A stretch of 64,000 bases of DNA from Microbacteriaceae bacterium (lineage in GTDB: Bacteria; Actinomycetota; Actinomycetes; Actinomycetales; Microbacteriaceae). The notes below the pieces were generated by a model. The model did no database searches. It was not told the origin of the DNA and saw only the letters and a list, made by a program, of their open reading frames with translations. Position numbers and translations under genes: made by a program. The stretch covers positions 1 through 64,000 of the forward strand of contig JACMPQ010000062.1 in the NCBI GenBank assembly GCA_014377425.1. The letters run 5' to 3'. Of this stretch, positions 55,160 through 64,000 are shown one piece after another. Position 1 is the first letter of the stretch. Every line of letters starts with the position of its first letter.

Positions 55160-58102
55160 TCACACGGAGTCGTAAAAGCGTTTTTCGAAAACCTGCCGCG
55201 CCAGCCGGGTGACGCGCAAATAGTCCTCGTCGAGGAGACTTGCCGAACCCGGCGGGTAATTCATCAGCCGAGCGATTCCCTCCAGCTGTGCGCGATCCAC
55301 CGGCAAAACATCCGTGGTCCGCACCATCCACAGGGTCATGGCCGACCGCGCCCGCGATGCCAAAATCCAGGCGGCGCGTAGTTTCTTTGCTTCGCCCGCG
55401 GTGAGGTAGCCGAGCGATGCCGCTGCCGCGAGGGCCTCCAAGGTGCTCGTGGTGCGCAAGGCAGGAAACTGGGCCGCGTGCCGCAGCTGGATGAGTTGCA
55501 CAAACCATTCCACGTCGCTGAGCGATCCGCGCCCGAGCTTGAGGTGACGTGCGGGATCGGCGCCCTGTGGTAGTCGCTCCGACTCGACCCGTGCCTTGAT
55601 GCGCTTGACCTCGCGAACATCCGGCTCGGAAATTGCAACCGGATACCGCACCGAGTCGGCCATGAGTTCAAAATCGATGAGCAACCGGCGATCCCCCGCG
55701 ACTCCATGCGCGCGAAGCAGTGCCTGCGCCTCCCAGGTGAGAGACCACCGGGCGTAGTAGGCACGATAGCTCTCGAGAGAACGCACAATTGCACCATTCT
55801 TGCCCTCAGGACGAAGTCCCGCATCGAGATCGAGCGGCAGCCGAACGTCATCGGTGAGCCGGCCAAGCTGCGCGACGATGCCTTCTGCCCGCGCCTGAGA
55901 CTCAGGCTGCGTAGCGGTGGTGGGACGGTACACATAAACGATGTCTGTGTCGGAGCCGAAACCGAGTTCTCGGCCGCCATAACGGCCCATCCCCACGATA
56001 CCGAATTCGATGCCGTCATCCGGCGGATGAATCAGCTCCAAAATGCCGGTCAACAGACTCGATGTGACATCCGACAGGGCGGTACCGAGCCGCTCCACGT
56101 CGATCACCCCGAGGATTGCCGCGATCGCCAATCGCAACACCTCTCGCCGCCGCACTGTGCGAAGCGCGCGCGCCGACTCTTCGACGTTGTCGTGGCGCGA
56201 ATTGATCGCACGGCATTCCTCGATCAGTGCCTCGAGTGAGCGCGGCTGCAGTTCTTCATCGCTGTCGAACCAGGCTGCCGCCTCGGGAACGCTCTCCATC
56301 AGCACACCGATGAAGCGCGCGGATGAGAGGGCGGTGGTGAGGCTTTTTGCGGCCCCCGACGAATCGCGCAGCATCCGGAGGAACCAGTGCGACTCCCCCA
56401 GGTCTTCGCTCAGCCGACGAAAAGCCAGGAGCCCGTAATCCGGGTCGGCACCGTCGGCGAACCACTGCAGCATCACCGGGAGCAGGTGCCGCTGAATGGC
56501 GGCGCGACGGGAGACCCCCGCCGTGAGCGCTTGAATGTGCGACAGAGCGCCGCGAGCATTGGAGAAACCAATGGCGGACAAGCGAGCGGATGCCTGCTCG
56601 CTACTGAGCGACACCTCGTCGGCGCGCAGGCCCGCCACCGCGCTAAGCAGTGGACGATAGAAAAGGCGTTCGTGCAGGCTCCGGACGGTGATTTTGGTGC
56701 GATTCCAGCGCTCGATAAGCTCAGCCGCTCCGATGGCCAGGCCGGTGCTCCGTGCCAGGATGCGCAATGCGTCTGGATCACTCGGCATGAGATGGGTTCG
56801 CCGCATGCGAGACAGCTGCATCCGATGCTCCAGCACCCGCAGCAGCCGGTAATCCCGGGAGAATTCCGCAGACTCCGCCCGGCCGATGTATCCCCGTTCA
56901 GCGAGGGCGGCGAGAGCGGGAAGGCTCCCCGGCTGGCGCACCAGTGTGTCGGTTTGCCCATGCACCAGCTGGAGTAGCTGAACGGTGAACTCGATGTCGC
57001 GAAGCCCGCCGGGGCCGAGCTTTAGTTGGTACGGCAACTCAGCCCCCGGAATATTAGCGGTTACCCGCTCGCGCATTCTCTGCACCGACTCGACGAAATT
57101 CTCGCGGCTGGCGCTGCTCCAGACTTTGGGGGCGACTCCGGCCACATAATCGGCGCCGAGTTCGAGATCGCCGGCCAAAGGTCTGGCCTTTAGGAGCGCC
57201 TGAAATTCCCAACTTTTGGCCCAGCGGTCGTAATAAGCGAGGTGAGACTCCAGGGTGCGAACCAGAGCGCCATCCTTCCCTTCCGGGCGAAGGTTTGCGT
57301 CGACCTCCCACAGTTCCGGCTCACGGCCGAAGTCATGGATGGCTCGCATGGTGTCTTTGGCCAAGCGTGTGGCGATATCCACAGCGCGGGCCGAGGAAAT
57401 CTGTTCTCCGGCGGCCACCACAAAGATCACATCGACATCGCTCACATAGTTGAGTTCGCGCGCGCCGGATTTTCCCATGCCGATAACGGCGAGGCGGGTG
57501 GCCGCGACTTCGTCCGCGGGAAAACTGGACTGCGCCCTGGCGACGAGAAGAGCGGCATCCAACGCGGCTCCGGCAAGGTCTGCCAGGGCCGCAGCGACAC
57601 CGTCGACCGCAGCCAGCGGGTCAGGCTGCGCAAGATCCCAGGCGGTTAGGCGCACCAGATGTCGGCGGTAACGCACCCGCAACACCGTCCAGGCGTCTTC
57701 CCCGGCGGTTGCGAGATTCACCGTTTCGGCCACGGCCCGCGATAGATCAGCCCGATAATCCAATGCCGAGAGCGGTTCCTCAAGTGCCTCCGCCAGGGCG
57801 TGTAGTTCTTCCGGGCAACGCAGAAGAAACTCCGCGAGCCCGGTGGAGGCACCCAACACCTGAATGAGTCGACCGGCGGCCGCGGCATCCGAAACCAGCA
57901 TTTTCACCTCGATCGGTGAGCTAATCCAGAGTCGATGAAACTGTCGAAGCGCTAAATCGGGGTCAGCTGCCGCCGCAAAGAAGTGCAGGATTTCGGTGAC
58001 CTGATGCCGCGCGCCGACTTCTGCAAGAAGCTCACCGGCCGCGTCTAAATCTGCAAAACCGAGCCGAGCTAACTCGGTAAGACCGTTTTCATTCCGCGCC
58101 AT
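55160..58102 (-). CDS. glnE: Glutamine synthetase adenylyltransferase/adenylyl-removing enzyme
   Basis: The 980-residue bifunctional enzyme adenylylates and de-adenylylates glutamine synthetase. Two nucleotidyltransferase domains are visible, with catalytic Asp pairs in YVSDVDVIFVV (about 245-255) and GSDTDIVYVY (about 725-735), each followed by a GlnE helical domain. The ATG at 58102 is 20 bp after glnA2 and preceded by GGAG; the longer frame lies over glnA2. Its place between glnA and glnA2 is the conserved actinobacterial one. Confidence 0.96.
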   Translation of the reverse strand: MARNENGLTELARLGFADLDAAGELLAEVGARHQVTEILHFFAAAADPDLALRQFHRLWISSPIEVKMLVSDAAAAGRLIQVLGASTGLAEFLLRCPEELHALAEALEEPLSALDYRADLSRAVAETVNLATAGEDAWTVLRVRYRRHLVRLTAWDLAQPDPLAAVDGVAAALADLAGAALDAALLVARAQSSFPADEVAATRLAVIGMGKSGARELNYVSDVDVIFVVAAGEQISSARAVDIATRLAKDTMRAIHDFGREPELWEVDANLRPEGKDGALVRTLESHLAYYDRWAKSWEFQALLKARPLAGDLELGADYVAGVAPKVWSSASRENFVESVQRMRERVTANIPGAELPYQLKLGPGGLRDIEFTVQLLQLVHGQTDTLVRQPGSLPALAALAERGYIGRAESAEFSRDYRLLRVLEHRMQLSRMRRTHLMPSDPDALRILARSTGLAIGAAELIERWNRTKITVRSLHERLFYRPLLSAVAGLRADEVSLSSEQASARLSAIGFSNARGALSHIQALTAGVSRRAAIQRHLLPVMLQWFADGADPDYGLLAFRRLSEDLGESHWFLRMLRDSSGAAKSLTTALSSARFIGVLMESVPEAAAWFDSDEELQPRSLEALIEECRAINSRHDNVEESARALRTVRRREVLRLAIAAILGVIDVERLGTALSDVTSSLLTGILELIHPPDDGIEFGIVGMGRYGGRELGFGSDTDIVYVYRPTTATQPESQARAEGIVAQLGRLTDDVRLPLDLDAGLRPEGKNGAIVRSLESYRAYYARWSLTWEAQALLRAHGVAGDRRLLIDFELMADSVRYPVAISEPDVREVKRIKARVESERLPQGADPARHLKLGRGSLSDVEWFVQLIQLRHAAQFPALRTTSTLEALAAAASLGYLTAGEAKKLRAAWILASRARSAMTLWMVRTTDVLPVDRAQLEGIARLMNYPPGSASLLDEDYLRVTRLARQVFEKRFYDSV

Positions 58103-58122
58103 TGCGGGGCTCCGAGCCGAGG

Positions 58123-59478
58123 TTAGAGGGTGGCGAGATTGCTCTTGAGCTCGAAGGGTGTGACCTGCGCGCGATACTCGCGCCACTCCTGACGCTTGTT
58201 GAGCAACACATAGTTGAAGACGTGTTCGCCGAGGGTCTCCGCCACTAGCTCAGACTCCTCCATCAGCGACACAGCGCGGTCGAGGCTGGCTGGCAACTGG
58301 GCGTAACCCAGCGCCTTGCGTTCCGCGTCGCTGAGGCTCCAGACGTTGTCTTCGGCCTCCGGTGGCAACTCATAGCCGTTCTCGATTCCCTTGAGGCCCG
58401 CGGCGAGCATGAGGGAGAAGGCGAGGTATGGGTTCGCCGCCGAATCGATGGCGCGGTATTCTACCCGCGCGCTCTGGCCCTTGTTGGGCTTGTAGAGCGG
58501 AACCCGCACCAGTGCCGAGCGGTTGTTGTGACCCCAGGTGACGAAGCTCGGGGCTTCACCGAGCTTGTTCTGCGAATTTCCGCCCCAGAGACGCTTGTAG
58601 GAGTTCACGAACTGGTTGGTAACCGCGGTGATCTCCGGCGCGTGCATCAGCAAACCGGCGATGAACTGACGCCCAATTTTGGACAGCTGGTATTTGGCTC
58701 CCGCTTCATAGAAGGCGTTGGTATCGCCCTCGAACAGCGACATATGGGTGTGCATTCCCGAACCGGGCTCGCCAAACAGCGGCTTCGGCATGAAGGTGGC
58801 GTAGATGCCCTGCTCCACCGCCACCTCTTTGATAACCGTTCGGAAAGTCATGATGTTGTCGGCTGTGGTGAGCGCGTCGGCGTAGCGCAGATCGATCTCG
58901 TTCTGACCGGGGCCGGCCTCGTGGTGGCTGAATTCCACTGAGATACCGAGGTCTTCCAGCATCCTCACCGAACGCCGACGAAAGTCATGCGCGGTACCTC
59001 CCGGATCGTTGTCGAAGTAGCCAGCGGTATCGACCGGTTCGGGGCCGTCCGGGCCATAGTTCGAGCTTTTCAGCAGATAAAACTCGACCTCGGGGTGGGT
59101 ATAGAAGGTGAAGCCCGACTCTGCTGCCTTGGCCAGCGTGCGTTTGAGAACGTTTCGCGGGTCGGCAACGGCGGGCTGGCCGTCGGGCGTGGTGATGTCG
59201 CAGAACATGCGGGCGGTGGGGTCAACTTCGCCACGCCACGGCAAGATTTGGAAGGTGGTCGGATCCGGATGCGCCAACACATCGGCCTCGTACGAGCGGG
59301 TGAGCCCCTCAATGGCTGAGCCGTCAAAGCCCAGGCCCTCGGCAAAGGCGCCTTCCACCTCGGCTGGTGCAATGGCCACTGATTTCAGCGTGCCAATCAC
59401 GTCGGTAAACCACAGGCGGATGAATTTGATCCCCCGCTCTTCGATGGTCCGAAGAACGAAGTCGCGTTGCTTGTCCAT
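58123..59478 (-). CDS. glnA2: Glutamine synthetase type I paralogue (GlnA2)
   Basis: The 451-residue GS-like enzyme has the full fold (EVEFYLLKSS, HHEAGPGQNEIDLRYAD, GSGMHTHMSL, RVEYRAID) but lacks the adenylylation Tyr (GYELPPEAEDNVW), so it should escape GlnE. In M. tuberculosis GlnA2 has GS activity but is dispensable; polyamine roles are known for other paralogues (GlnA3/A4), not for this one. I chose the ATG at 59478, with GAGGAG 2-7 nt before it, over the GTG at 59496. Confidence 0.92.
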   Translation of the reverse strand: MDKQRDFVLRTIEERGIKFIRLWFTDVIGTLKSVAIAPAEVEGAFAEGLGFDGSAIEGLTRSYEADVLAHPDPTTFQILPWRGEVDPTARMFCDITTPDGQPAVADPRNVLKRTLAKAAESGFTFYTHPEVEFYLLKSSNYGPDGPEPVDTAGYFDNDPGGTAHDFRRRSVRMLEDLGISVEFSHHEAGPGQNEIDLRYADALTTADNIMTFRTVIKEVAVEQGIYATFMPKPLFGEPGSGMHTHMSLFEGDTNAFYEAGAKYQLSKIGRQFIAGLLMHAPEITAVTNQFVNSYKRLWGGNSQNKLGEAPSFVTWGHNNRSALVRVPLYKPNKGQSARVEYRAIDSAANPYLAFSLMLAAGLKGIENGYELPPEAEDNVWSLSDAERKALGYAQLPASLDRAVSLMEESELVAETLGEHVFNYVLLNKRQEWREYRAQVTPFELKSNLATL

Positions 59479-59522
59479 GAGCTCCTCTATGGTCACGCCG
59501 AGGGCCGGTCAGCCGCCGCTAT

Positions 59523-59528
59523 TAGGCT
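59523..59528 (+). promoter_or_regulatory. Leaderless -10 box of nadE
   Basis: TAGGCT, 7 nt, then the ATG at 59536. Confidence 0.6.
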
Positions 59529-59535
59529 ACTGGCT

Positions 59536-61287
59536 ATGCCCTCCCTTCGCTTGGCGCTTGCTCAGACCAACCCGGTGGTGGGAGACATAGCTGGCAATAG
59601 CGAGCAGATCTTCGCCGCCGCCATCCGTGCTCACAACGCCGGTGCCGATATTTTTGCGGTTGGCGAAATGGCACTCACCGGCTATCCCATTGAAGATCTC
59701 GCCGCCCGGCCGAGCTTCCTCGCCGAGGCGCACGGCGCGGTGACCCTTCTGGCTGAGCGCTTGGCCGCCGCAGGGCTCGGCGCCCTTGTGGTCATTGTGG
59801 GGCATCCCGACGGTCCCTTCGAGGCGCGGCTCGCCGGTAATGCTCACGCTCCCACCGCCATCGCTCAGAACTGCGCGAGCGTGCTGCAGCACGGGAATGT
59901 TCAAGCTCGTTATGCCAAGCATCACCTGCCCAACTACTCGGTGTTTGACGAGTACCGAATCTTCATTCCGGGAGACGAGCTGCTGGTCATACGCATCCGC
60001 GGTTGCGATGTGGCACTGGTGATTTGTGAGGATCTCTGGCGCGACGGAGGACCGGTGGGCCGCGTACTCAAAGCGGATGCGGGCCTGCTGATCGTAATCA
60101 ACGCCTCCCCCTTTGAGCGGGACAAGAGCGAGGTTCGGCTCCCGTTGGTGACCCGGCGCGCCGTCGAGTCCGACACGGCCGTGGCGTATGTGAACATCGT
60201 GGGCGGCCAAGATGACCTCGTGTTTGACGGCGACAGTGTCGTGGTGGATTCGGCCGGCGGCATCCTTGCGCGAGCGCCCCAGTTTGTTGAGCACCTGTTG
60301 CTGGCGGATGTCGAGGTGGAATTGGCTACCGACATCCCACTGATCGAAAATGTGGCGCGGATAGAACTTGACTCACCGCTGCGGGTAAAGCCGCAGCTGA
60401 GTTCGGATATCACGGCGCCGGCCGAGCCGCTGGAACAGGTGTGGAATGCCCTGGTTCTGGGGCTGCGCGACTACGTCGGAAAGAACCGTTTTCGTTCGGT
60501 GGTGCTCGGTCTATCAGGTGGGATTGACTCCGCGGTGGTGGCGGTGTTGGCCGCTGACGCCATTGGCGCGTCCAAGGTGTACTGCGTGTCGATGCCGAGC
60601 CGCTACTCGAGCGACCATTCCCGCTACGACGCCGACGATCTCGCCGAGCGCGTCGGCGTTCCGTACGAAACGCAGGCCATCTCAGAGTTGGTATTGCCGT
60701 TTGAAAGCCAACTCGGTGTCACCGGGCTGGCCGCCGAAAATCTGCAGGCGCGCGTGCGCGGCGTCATTTTGATGGCGCTTTCGAATGCGCACGGACATCT
60801 TGTGCTCACCACCGGCAACAAATCGGAGCTTGCCGTCGGCTACTCCACCATTTATGGCGACTCGGTGGGCGGTTTTGCGCCGATCAAGGATGTTCCAAAA
60901 ACGATGGTGTGGGAGTTGGCTCGCTGGCGCAACTCGCTCGCCGAAATCCGCGGTGAGACCCCGCCTATTCCGGAGAATTCGATCTCCAAACCGCCCTCCG
61001 CTGAGTTGCGACCCGACCAGGCAGATCAAGACAGCCTTCCGCCCTACGAAATTCTTGACGGCATCCTCGAGGCCTACATCACCCGTGCCCTCAGTGCCAC
61101 GGAGGTTGTTGCTCTCGGATTCGACTCCGAAATCGTAGGGGAAATCACCGAGCTCGTTGATCGGGCCGAGTGGAAGCGGCGCCAGGGGGCGATCGGTCCA
61201 AAAATTTCTGGGATGGCCTTTGGTCGGGACCGTCGGTTGCCGATCACGTTCCGCCCGAGCACGGTCGAGGTGAGCGCGCTGCTGTGA
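59536..61287 (+). CDS. nadE: Glutamine-hydrolysing NAD+ synthase
   Basis: The 583-residue two-domain enzyme converts nicotinate adenine dinucleotide to NAD+. The N-terminal nitrilase-like glutaminase has Glu (EMALTGYP), Lys (YAKHHLPNY) and Cys (VICEDLWRDGG). The synthetase domain has the P-loop GLSGGIDSAVV near residue 343. The ATG at 59536 is preferred over an earlier open-frame start because TAGGCT stands 7 nt before it. panB follows 21 bp later, apparently with its own promoter. Confidence 0.96.
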   Translation: MPSLRLALAQTNPVVGDIAGNSEQIFAAAIRAHNAGADIFAVGEMALTGYPIEDLAARPSFLAEAHGAVTLLAERLAAAGLGALVVIVGHPDGPFEARLAGNAHAPTAIAQNCASVLQHGNVQARYAKHHLPNYSVFDEYRIFIPGDELLVIRIRGCDVALVICEDLWRDGGPVGRVLKADAGLLIVINASPFERDKSEVRLPLVTRRAVESDTAVAYVNIVGGQDDLVFDGDSVVVDSAGGILARAPQFVEHLLLADVEVELATDIPLIENVARIELDSPLRVKPQLSSDITAPAEPLEQVWNALVLGLRDYVGKNRFRSVVLGLSGGIDSAVVAVLAADAIGASKVYCVSMPSRYSSDHSRYDADDLAERVGVPYETQAISELVLPFESQLGVTGLAAENLQARVRGVILMALSNAHGHLVLTTGNKSELAVGYSTIYGDSVGGFAPIKDVPKTMVWELARWRNSLAEIRGETPPIPENSISKPPSAELRPDQADQDSLPPYEILDGILEAYITRALSATEVVALGFDSEIVGEITELVDRAEWKRRQGAIGPKISGMAFGRDRRLPITFRPSTVEVSALL

Positions 61288-61296
61288 ACGAACGAA

Positions 61297-61302
61297 TAGG
61301 GT
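61297..61302 (+). promoter_or_regulatory. Leaderless -10 box of panB
   Basis: TAGGGT, 6 nt, then the ATG at 61309, within the short nadE-panB gap. Confidence 0.5.
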
Positions 61303-61308
61303 GACGGC

Positions 61309-62145
61309 ATGACTTTCGAGACCGCGGCGACAACGCAGGCCAACCTCAAAAAGGTGCGCACGCGACACTTTCAGAGCGCGAAAGAGAACGGGATCAAGAT
61401 TACCGGACTCACCAGCTACGACCAGCTAACCGCCGCAATCTTCGATGCCGCGGGCATTGACTTTTTGCTGGTCGGCGATTCTGCCGGCAACAATGTGCTC
61501 GGATACGACACCACACTGCCGGTCACCATCGACGACCTGATTCCGCTGACGCGCGCGGTGGCCGGCGCGGTCACCCGTGCTTTCGTCATCGCCGACCTCC
61601 CCTTTGGCTCCTACGAAAGCGGCCCGGAGGAAGCGCTGCACACCGCTTTTCGCTTCATGAAGGAGTGCCACGCGCACGCCGTAAAGCTTGAGGGCGGGGT
61701 GCGAAGTGCAGAACAGATTCTTCGAATTGTGTCGGCTGGCATTCCGGTGATGGCGCACATCGGCTTCACCCCGCAGAGCGAGCACGGTCTAGGCGGTCAC
61801 ATAATTCAGGGCCGGGGGGAGGCAGCCGACGCTCTTCTGGCCGACGCCCATGCCGTTCAGGATGCCGGTGCGTTTGCGGTGGTACTGGAAATGGTTCCCT
61901 CGGCGGTGGCCCAGCGCGTGACAGCCGAGCTCAGTATTCCCACCATTGGGGTGGGGGCAGGCCCGCACGTTGACGGCCAACTGATGGTTTGGACGGATTG
62001 GGCGGGCCTCACCACCGGGAGAATCCCAAGGTTTGTGCGGCAATACGCCGATCTCAGCGGTGTGCTCACCACGGCCGCCAAGAATTATCAGGCGGATGTG
62101 GCAGCCGGAAACTACCCGGCACCCGAGCACGAATACGAGGGCTAA
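61309..62145 (+). CDS. panB: 3-methyl-2-oxobutanoate hydroxymethyltransferase
   Basis: The 278-residue TIM-barrel enzyme makes ketopantoate with 5,10-methylene-THF in pantothenate (coenzyme A) synthesis. The metal-binding and active-site regions are DFLLVGDSAGNNVLGYDTT, AVKLEGG, MAHIGFTPQS and PTIGVGAGPHVDGQ. The order glnA2-nadE-panB resembles other actinobacteria. panC and panD are not in the window. Confidence 0.96.
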   Translation: MTFETAATTQANLKKVRTRHFQSAKENGIKITGLTSYDQLTAAIFDAAGIDFLLVGDSAGNNVLGYDTTLPVTIDDLIPLTRAVAGAVTRAFVIADLPFGSYESGPEEALHTAFRFMKECHAHAVKLEGGVRSAEQILRIVSAGIPVMAHIGFTPQSEHGLGGHIIQGRGEAADALLADAHAVQDAGAFAVVLEMVPSAVAQRVTAELSIPTIGVGAGPHVDGQLMVWTDWAGLTTGRIPRFVRQYADLSGVLTTAAKNYQADVAAGNYPAPEHEYEG

Positions 62146-62174
62146 GGCTCGGCGGTAGCTCCGTCACTCGGCCG

Positions 62175-62345
62175 CTAATCGCGCTGCGCGTCTTCCTCGG
62201 CCCATTTACGTGCCCTCTCGGCGATGATTTGAGGTGCTCGCGCGGCCTCCTCCCCTGATGCGAATGGCCCATCACGCTCACTTCCGAGCGACACAGCGCC
62301 CTCTTCGACCTCACCGGTACGGCGGTTGTAGAACCATTCGGTCAT
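62175..62345 (-). CDS. Small conserved 56-residue protein
   Basis: This short gene encodes an acidic protein with an aromatic start (MTEWFYNRRTGEVEEG), a middle GPFASGEEAARAP turn and an amphipathic helix (IIAERARKWAEED). GAGGGAG stands 7 nt before the ATG. I believe similar small proteins precede map in other Micrococcales, but their function is unknown. It is divergent from the leaderless map. Confidence 0.75.
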   Translation of the reverse strand: MTEWFYNRRTGEVEEGAVSLGSERDGPFASGEEAARAPQIIAERARKWAEEDAQRD

Positions 62346-62366
62346 TTCTGTCTCCCTCGAAGAATC

Positions 62367-62372
62367 TAGGAT
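62367..62372 (+). promoter_or_regulatory. Leaderless -10 box of map
   Basis: TAGGAT, 7 nt, then the ATG at 62380. Confidence 0.6.
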
Positions 62373-62379
62373 TGAGCCT

Positions 62380-63243
62380 ATGCCTCGGGATTCACTCGGT
62401 CACCTCACCCCCGGAATTGTCGCCCCGTTGCGCCGCGTTCCCGCTCATATTCCGCGACCGGAATACGTCGGCAACCGGGAACCAGCAGCCTTCACCGGAA
62501 GTGATGTTTACGACGCTAACGGTATAGACCGCATCCGGGAGAGCGGCAGAATTGCCGCCGAGGCGATCGCGCTCGTCGGTGCCAGCATCCGTGCGGGAAT
62601 GACCACGGATGACCTGGACGGCATCGGGCACTCCTACCTGATCGCCAACGATGCCTACCCGTCAACACTGGGATACCGCGGATATCCAAAATCGCTGTGC
62701 AGCTCGATCAATGAGGTGATCTGCCACGGGATTCCGGATGACACGGTACTGATCTCCGGCGACATCATTAACATCGACATCACTGCCTACAAAAACGGCA
62801 TGCACGGCGACAGCAACCGCACCTTTATGGTCGGTGAGGTTCGGCCCGAGGTGGCGGAGCTGGTGACCCGTACCGAGGAGTCCCTGCGGCGCGGAATCAA
62901 GGCGGTGGCCCCCGGTCGAGAAATCAACGTAATCGGTCGTGCCATTGAGTCCTATGCCAAACGCTTTGGTTACGGTGTGGTGCGAGACTTCACCGGCCAC
63001 GGGGTCGGGAGCGCCTTTCACAGCGGGCTAATCGTGCCGCACTACGACACCGACCGGTTTCCGAATGTGATGACCGCGGGAATGGTTTTCACGATCGAAC
63101 CGATGCTCACACTCGGCACCCACGAGTGGGATATCTGGGAAGACGGCTGGACCGTGGTCACCCGCGATCGCGGTACTACTGCCCAATTCGAGCACACTCT
63201 CGTGGTCACCGAGCGCGGCGCCGAGGTACTCACGGTCATCTAG
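62380..63243 (+). CDS. map: Methionine aminopeptidase type I
   Basis: The 287-residue enzyme removes the initiator Met. The five metal ligands are in NIDITAYKNGMHGDSN (two Asp), FTGHGVGSAFH (His), FTIEPML (Glu) and QFEHTLVV (Glu). The N-terminal extension (about 1-40, with APLRRVPAHIPRPEYVG) is the usual actinobacterial MapB-type proline-rich arm. It is leaderless. Confidence 0.95.
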   Translation: MPRDSLGHLTPGIVAPLRRVPAHIPRPEYVGNREPAAFTGSDVYDANGIDRIRESGRIAAEAIALVGASIRAGMTTDDLDGIGHSYLIANDAYPSTLGYRGYPKSLCSSINEVICHGIPDDTVLISGDIINIDITAYKNGMHGDSNRTFMVGEVRPEVAELVTRTEESLRRGIKAVAPGREINVIGRAIESYAKRFGYGVVRDFTGHGVGSAFHSGLIVPHYDTDRFPNVMTAGMVFTIEPMLTLGTHEWDIWEDGWTVVTRDRGTTAQFEHTLVVTERGAEVLTVI

Positions 63244-63296
63244 CGTCTTATTTTTTGGGGATTCCGCCTCCTGACTGTCCCTCCCAGCCGACACGG

Positions 63297-63302
63297 TAAA
63301 TT
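63297..63302 (+). promoter_or_regulatory. Leaderless -10 box of ppgK
   Basis: TAAATT, 6 nt, then the ATG at 63309. Confidence 0.55.
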
Positions 63303-63308
63303 GATCCC

Positions 63309-64000
63309 ATGACGTCACAGGTAGTGGGAATCGATATCGGCGGCACCGGAATTAAGGGCGCGATCGTCGATGTGAAATCCGGGGTGCTGCTCAGCGACCG
63401 GGTGAAGCTTCCCACCCCCGAGGGCGGCGAGCCGGAAGCCATTGTTGCAACGGTCATCGAACTCTTAGGAAAACTGGGCGGGCTCGACAAAAAGGCGTCG
63501 ATCGGGGTGTGCTTTCCCGCCGCCATCGTCGACGGTAAAACGCTTTCTGCCGCCAATGTTTCGAAGAAGTGGATCGGGTTAGAGGCCGAGAAACTGTTTG
63601 AGAATGCCTTGAGCCGCGACATCCACTTTGTGAACGATGCGGATGCCGCCGGCATCGCGGAACAGCGCTACGGTGCCGCTAAAGACGAGCAAGGTCTGGT
63701 GATCATGACTACCCTCGGCACCGGAATCGGGACCGCACTGTTGCATCGGGGCCACCTCATCCCGAATGCCGAGTTGGGCCACCTGGAAATTGACGGCGTG
63801 GACTGGGAATCGAAGGCATCGTTTGCTGCGAAAGAGCGCGAGTCGCTGTCTTTCTCGGACTGGGCCGAGCGCCTGCAGCGCTACTACGAGCGTCTTGAGG
63901 CCTACTTCTACCCCAAGCTGTTTATCGTGGGCGGCGGGGTGTCGAAGCATTCGGAAAAGTTCTTGCCTCTGTTGAAACTCACTACCCCGATTGTTCCGGC
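63309..64000 (+). CDS. ppgK: Polyphosphate glucokinase (partial, cut by window end)
   Basis: About 230 codons of a ROK-fold sugar kinase are visible. The N-terminal phosphate loop is GIDIGGTGIKGA, followed by NDADAAGIAEQRYG, TLGTGIGTALL and GVSKHSEKFLPL. The lack of a zinc-binding ROK cysteine motif and the ELGHLEIDG block fit PpgK (glucose with polyphosphate or ATP). The reading frame is open to the last base, so the C-terminus (normally about 20-30 more residues) lies outside. Confidence 0.9.
   Translation, partial: MTSQVVGIDIGGTGIKGAIVDVKSGVLLSDRVKLPTPEGGEPEAIVATVIELLGKLGGLDKKASIGVCFPAAIVDGKTLSAANVSKKWIGLEAEKLFENALSRDIHFVNDADAAGIAEQRYGAAKDEQGLVIMTTLGTGIGTALLHRGHLIPNAELGHLEIDGVDWESKASFAAKERESLSFSDWAERLQRYYERLEAYFYPKLFIVGGGVSKHSEKFLPLLKLTTPIVP

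Overview
The window is chromosomal DNA of a high-GC Gram-positive actinobacterium (order Micrococcales, most likely family Microbacteriaceae). Three things point there: actinobacterial markers (SepH, PAC2, GlnE with two glutamine synthetases, DUF3000, DUF3093, DUF3159, DUF3710, DUF4191, DUF4193); gene blocks whose order matches mycobacteria and relatives (lipB-lipA-DUF4191-RDD-glnA-glnE-glnA2-panB, DUF4193/DUF3093/dut/DUF3710, zapE beside the RibD-like reductase, sseA-sufE, sigA near parC/parE); and many leaderless promoters. I see no phage, insertion sequence, CRISPR array or rRNA. The genus cannot be fixed from sequence alone.

Layout. 1-660: tRNA Gly-Cys-Val on the minus strand and a second tRNA-Val on the plus strand. 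0.7-9 kb: DUF2071, amtB, nhaA, zapE, sseA-sufE-reductase, and a frameshifted alpha/beta hydrolase. 9-14.4 kb: DUF3000, RNase D, and a thiolase plus trifunctional-type beta-oxidation pair. 14.4-19.6 kb: membrane proteins (YhgE/Pip, drug MFS) and an aldo/keto reductase. 19.7-27.5 kb: dxs, acnA, DUF3159-DUF3710-dut, DUF3093, DUF4193. 27.6-35.6 kb: sepH, a phosphodiesterase-like enzyme, topoisomerase IV (parC, parE) and DUF7455. 35.6-41 kb: a tight minus-strand run sigA-murT-gatD-alr-like 2-alr-like 1. 41.4-50.2 kb: MFS, PAC2, leucyl aminopeptidase, then the lipoate block lpdA-E2-lipB-lipA. 50.3-59.5 kb: a membrane pseudokinase, DUF4191, RDD and the glutamine synthetase block glnA-glnE-glnA2. 59.5-64 kb: nadE, panB, a 56-residue protein, map, and the start of ppgK (cut by the window end).

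How the genes work together. Nitrogen: amtB and glnA each carry a four-half-site GlnR operator with identical 11-bp phasing, and GlnE adjusts GS activity. Cell wall: MurT-GatD amidates lipid II, and two alanine-racemase-like proteins sit in the same operon behind the housekeeping sigma factor. The first has the PLP lysine but has lost the C-terminal catalytic tyrosine. The second has the tyrosine but has lost the lysine and much of the barrel. They look like complementary halves of one heterodimeric enzyme, the most interesting observation here. Lipoate: LipB and LipA make the cofactor used by the E2 encoded beside them.

Recurring themes. (1) Seventeen genes have a TANNNT -10 box exactly 6-7 nt before the start codon, the mark of leaderless mRNAs. 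These boxes also decide several start codons. (2) Short tandem duplications sit at the 3' ends of at least five convergent gene pairs. (3) In-frame micro- and minisatellites occur inside otherwise conserved proteins.
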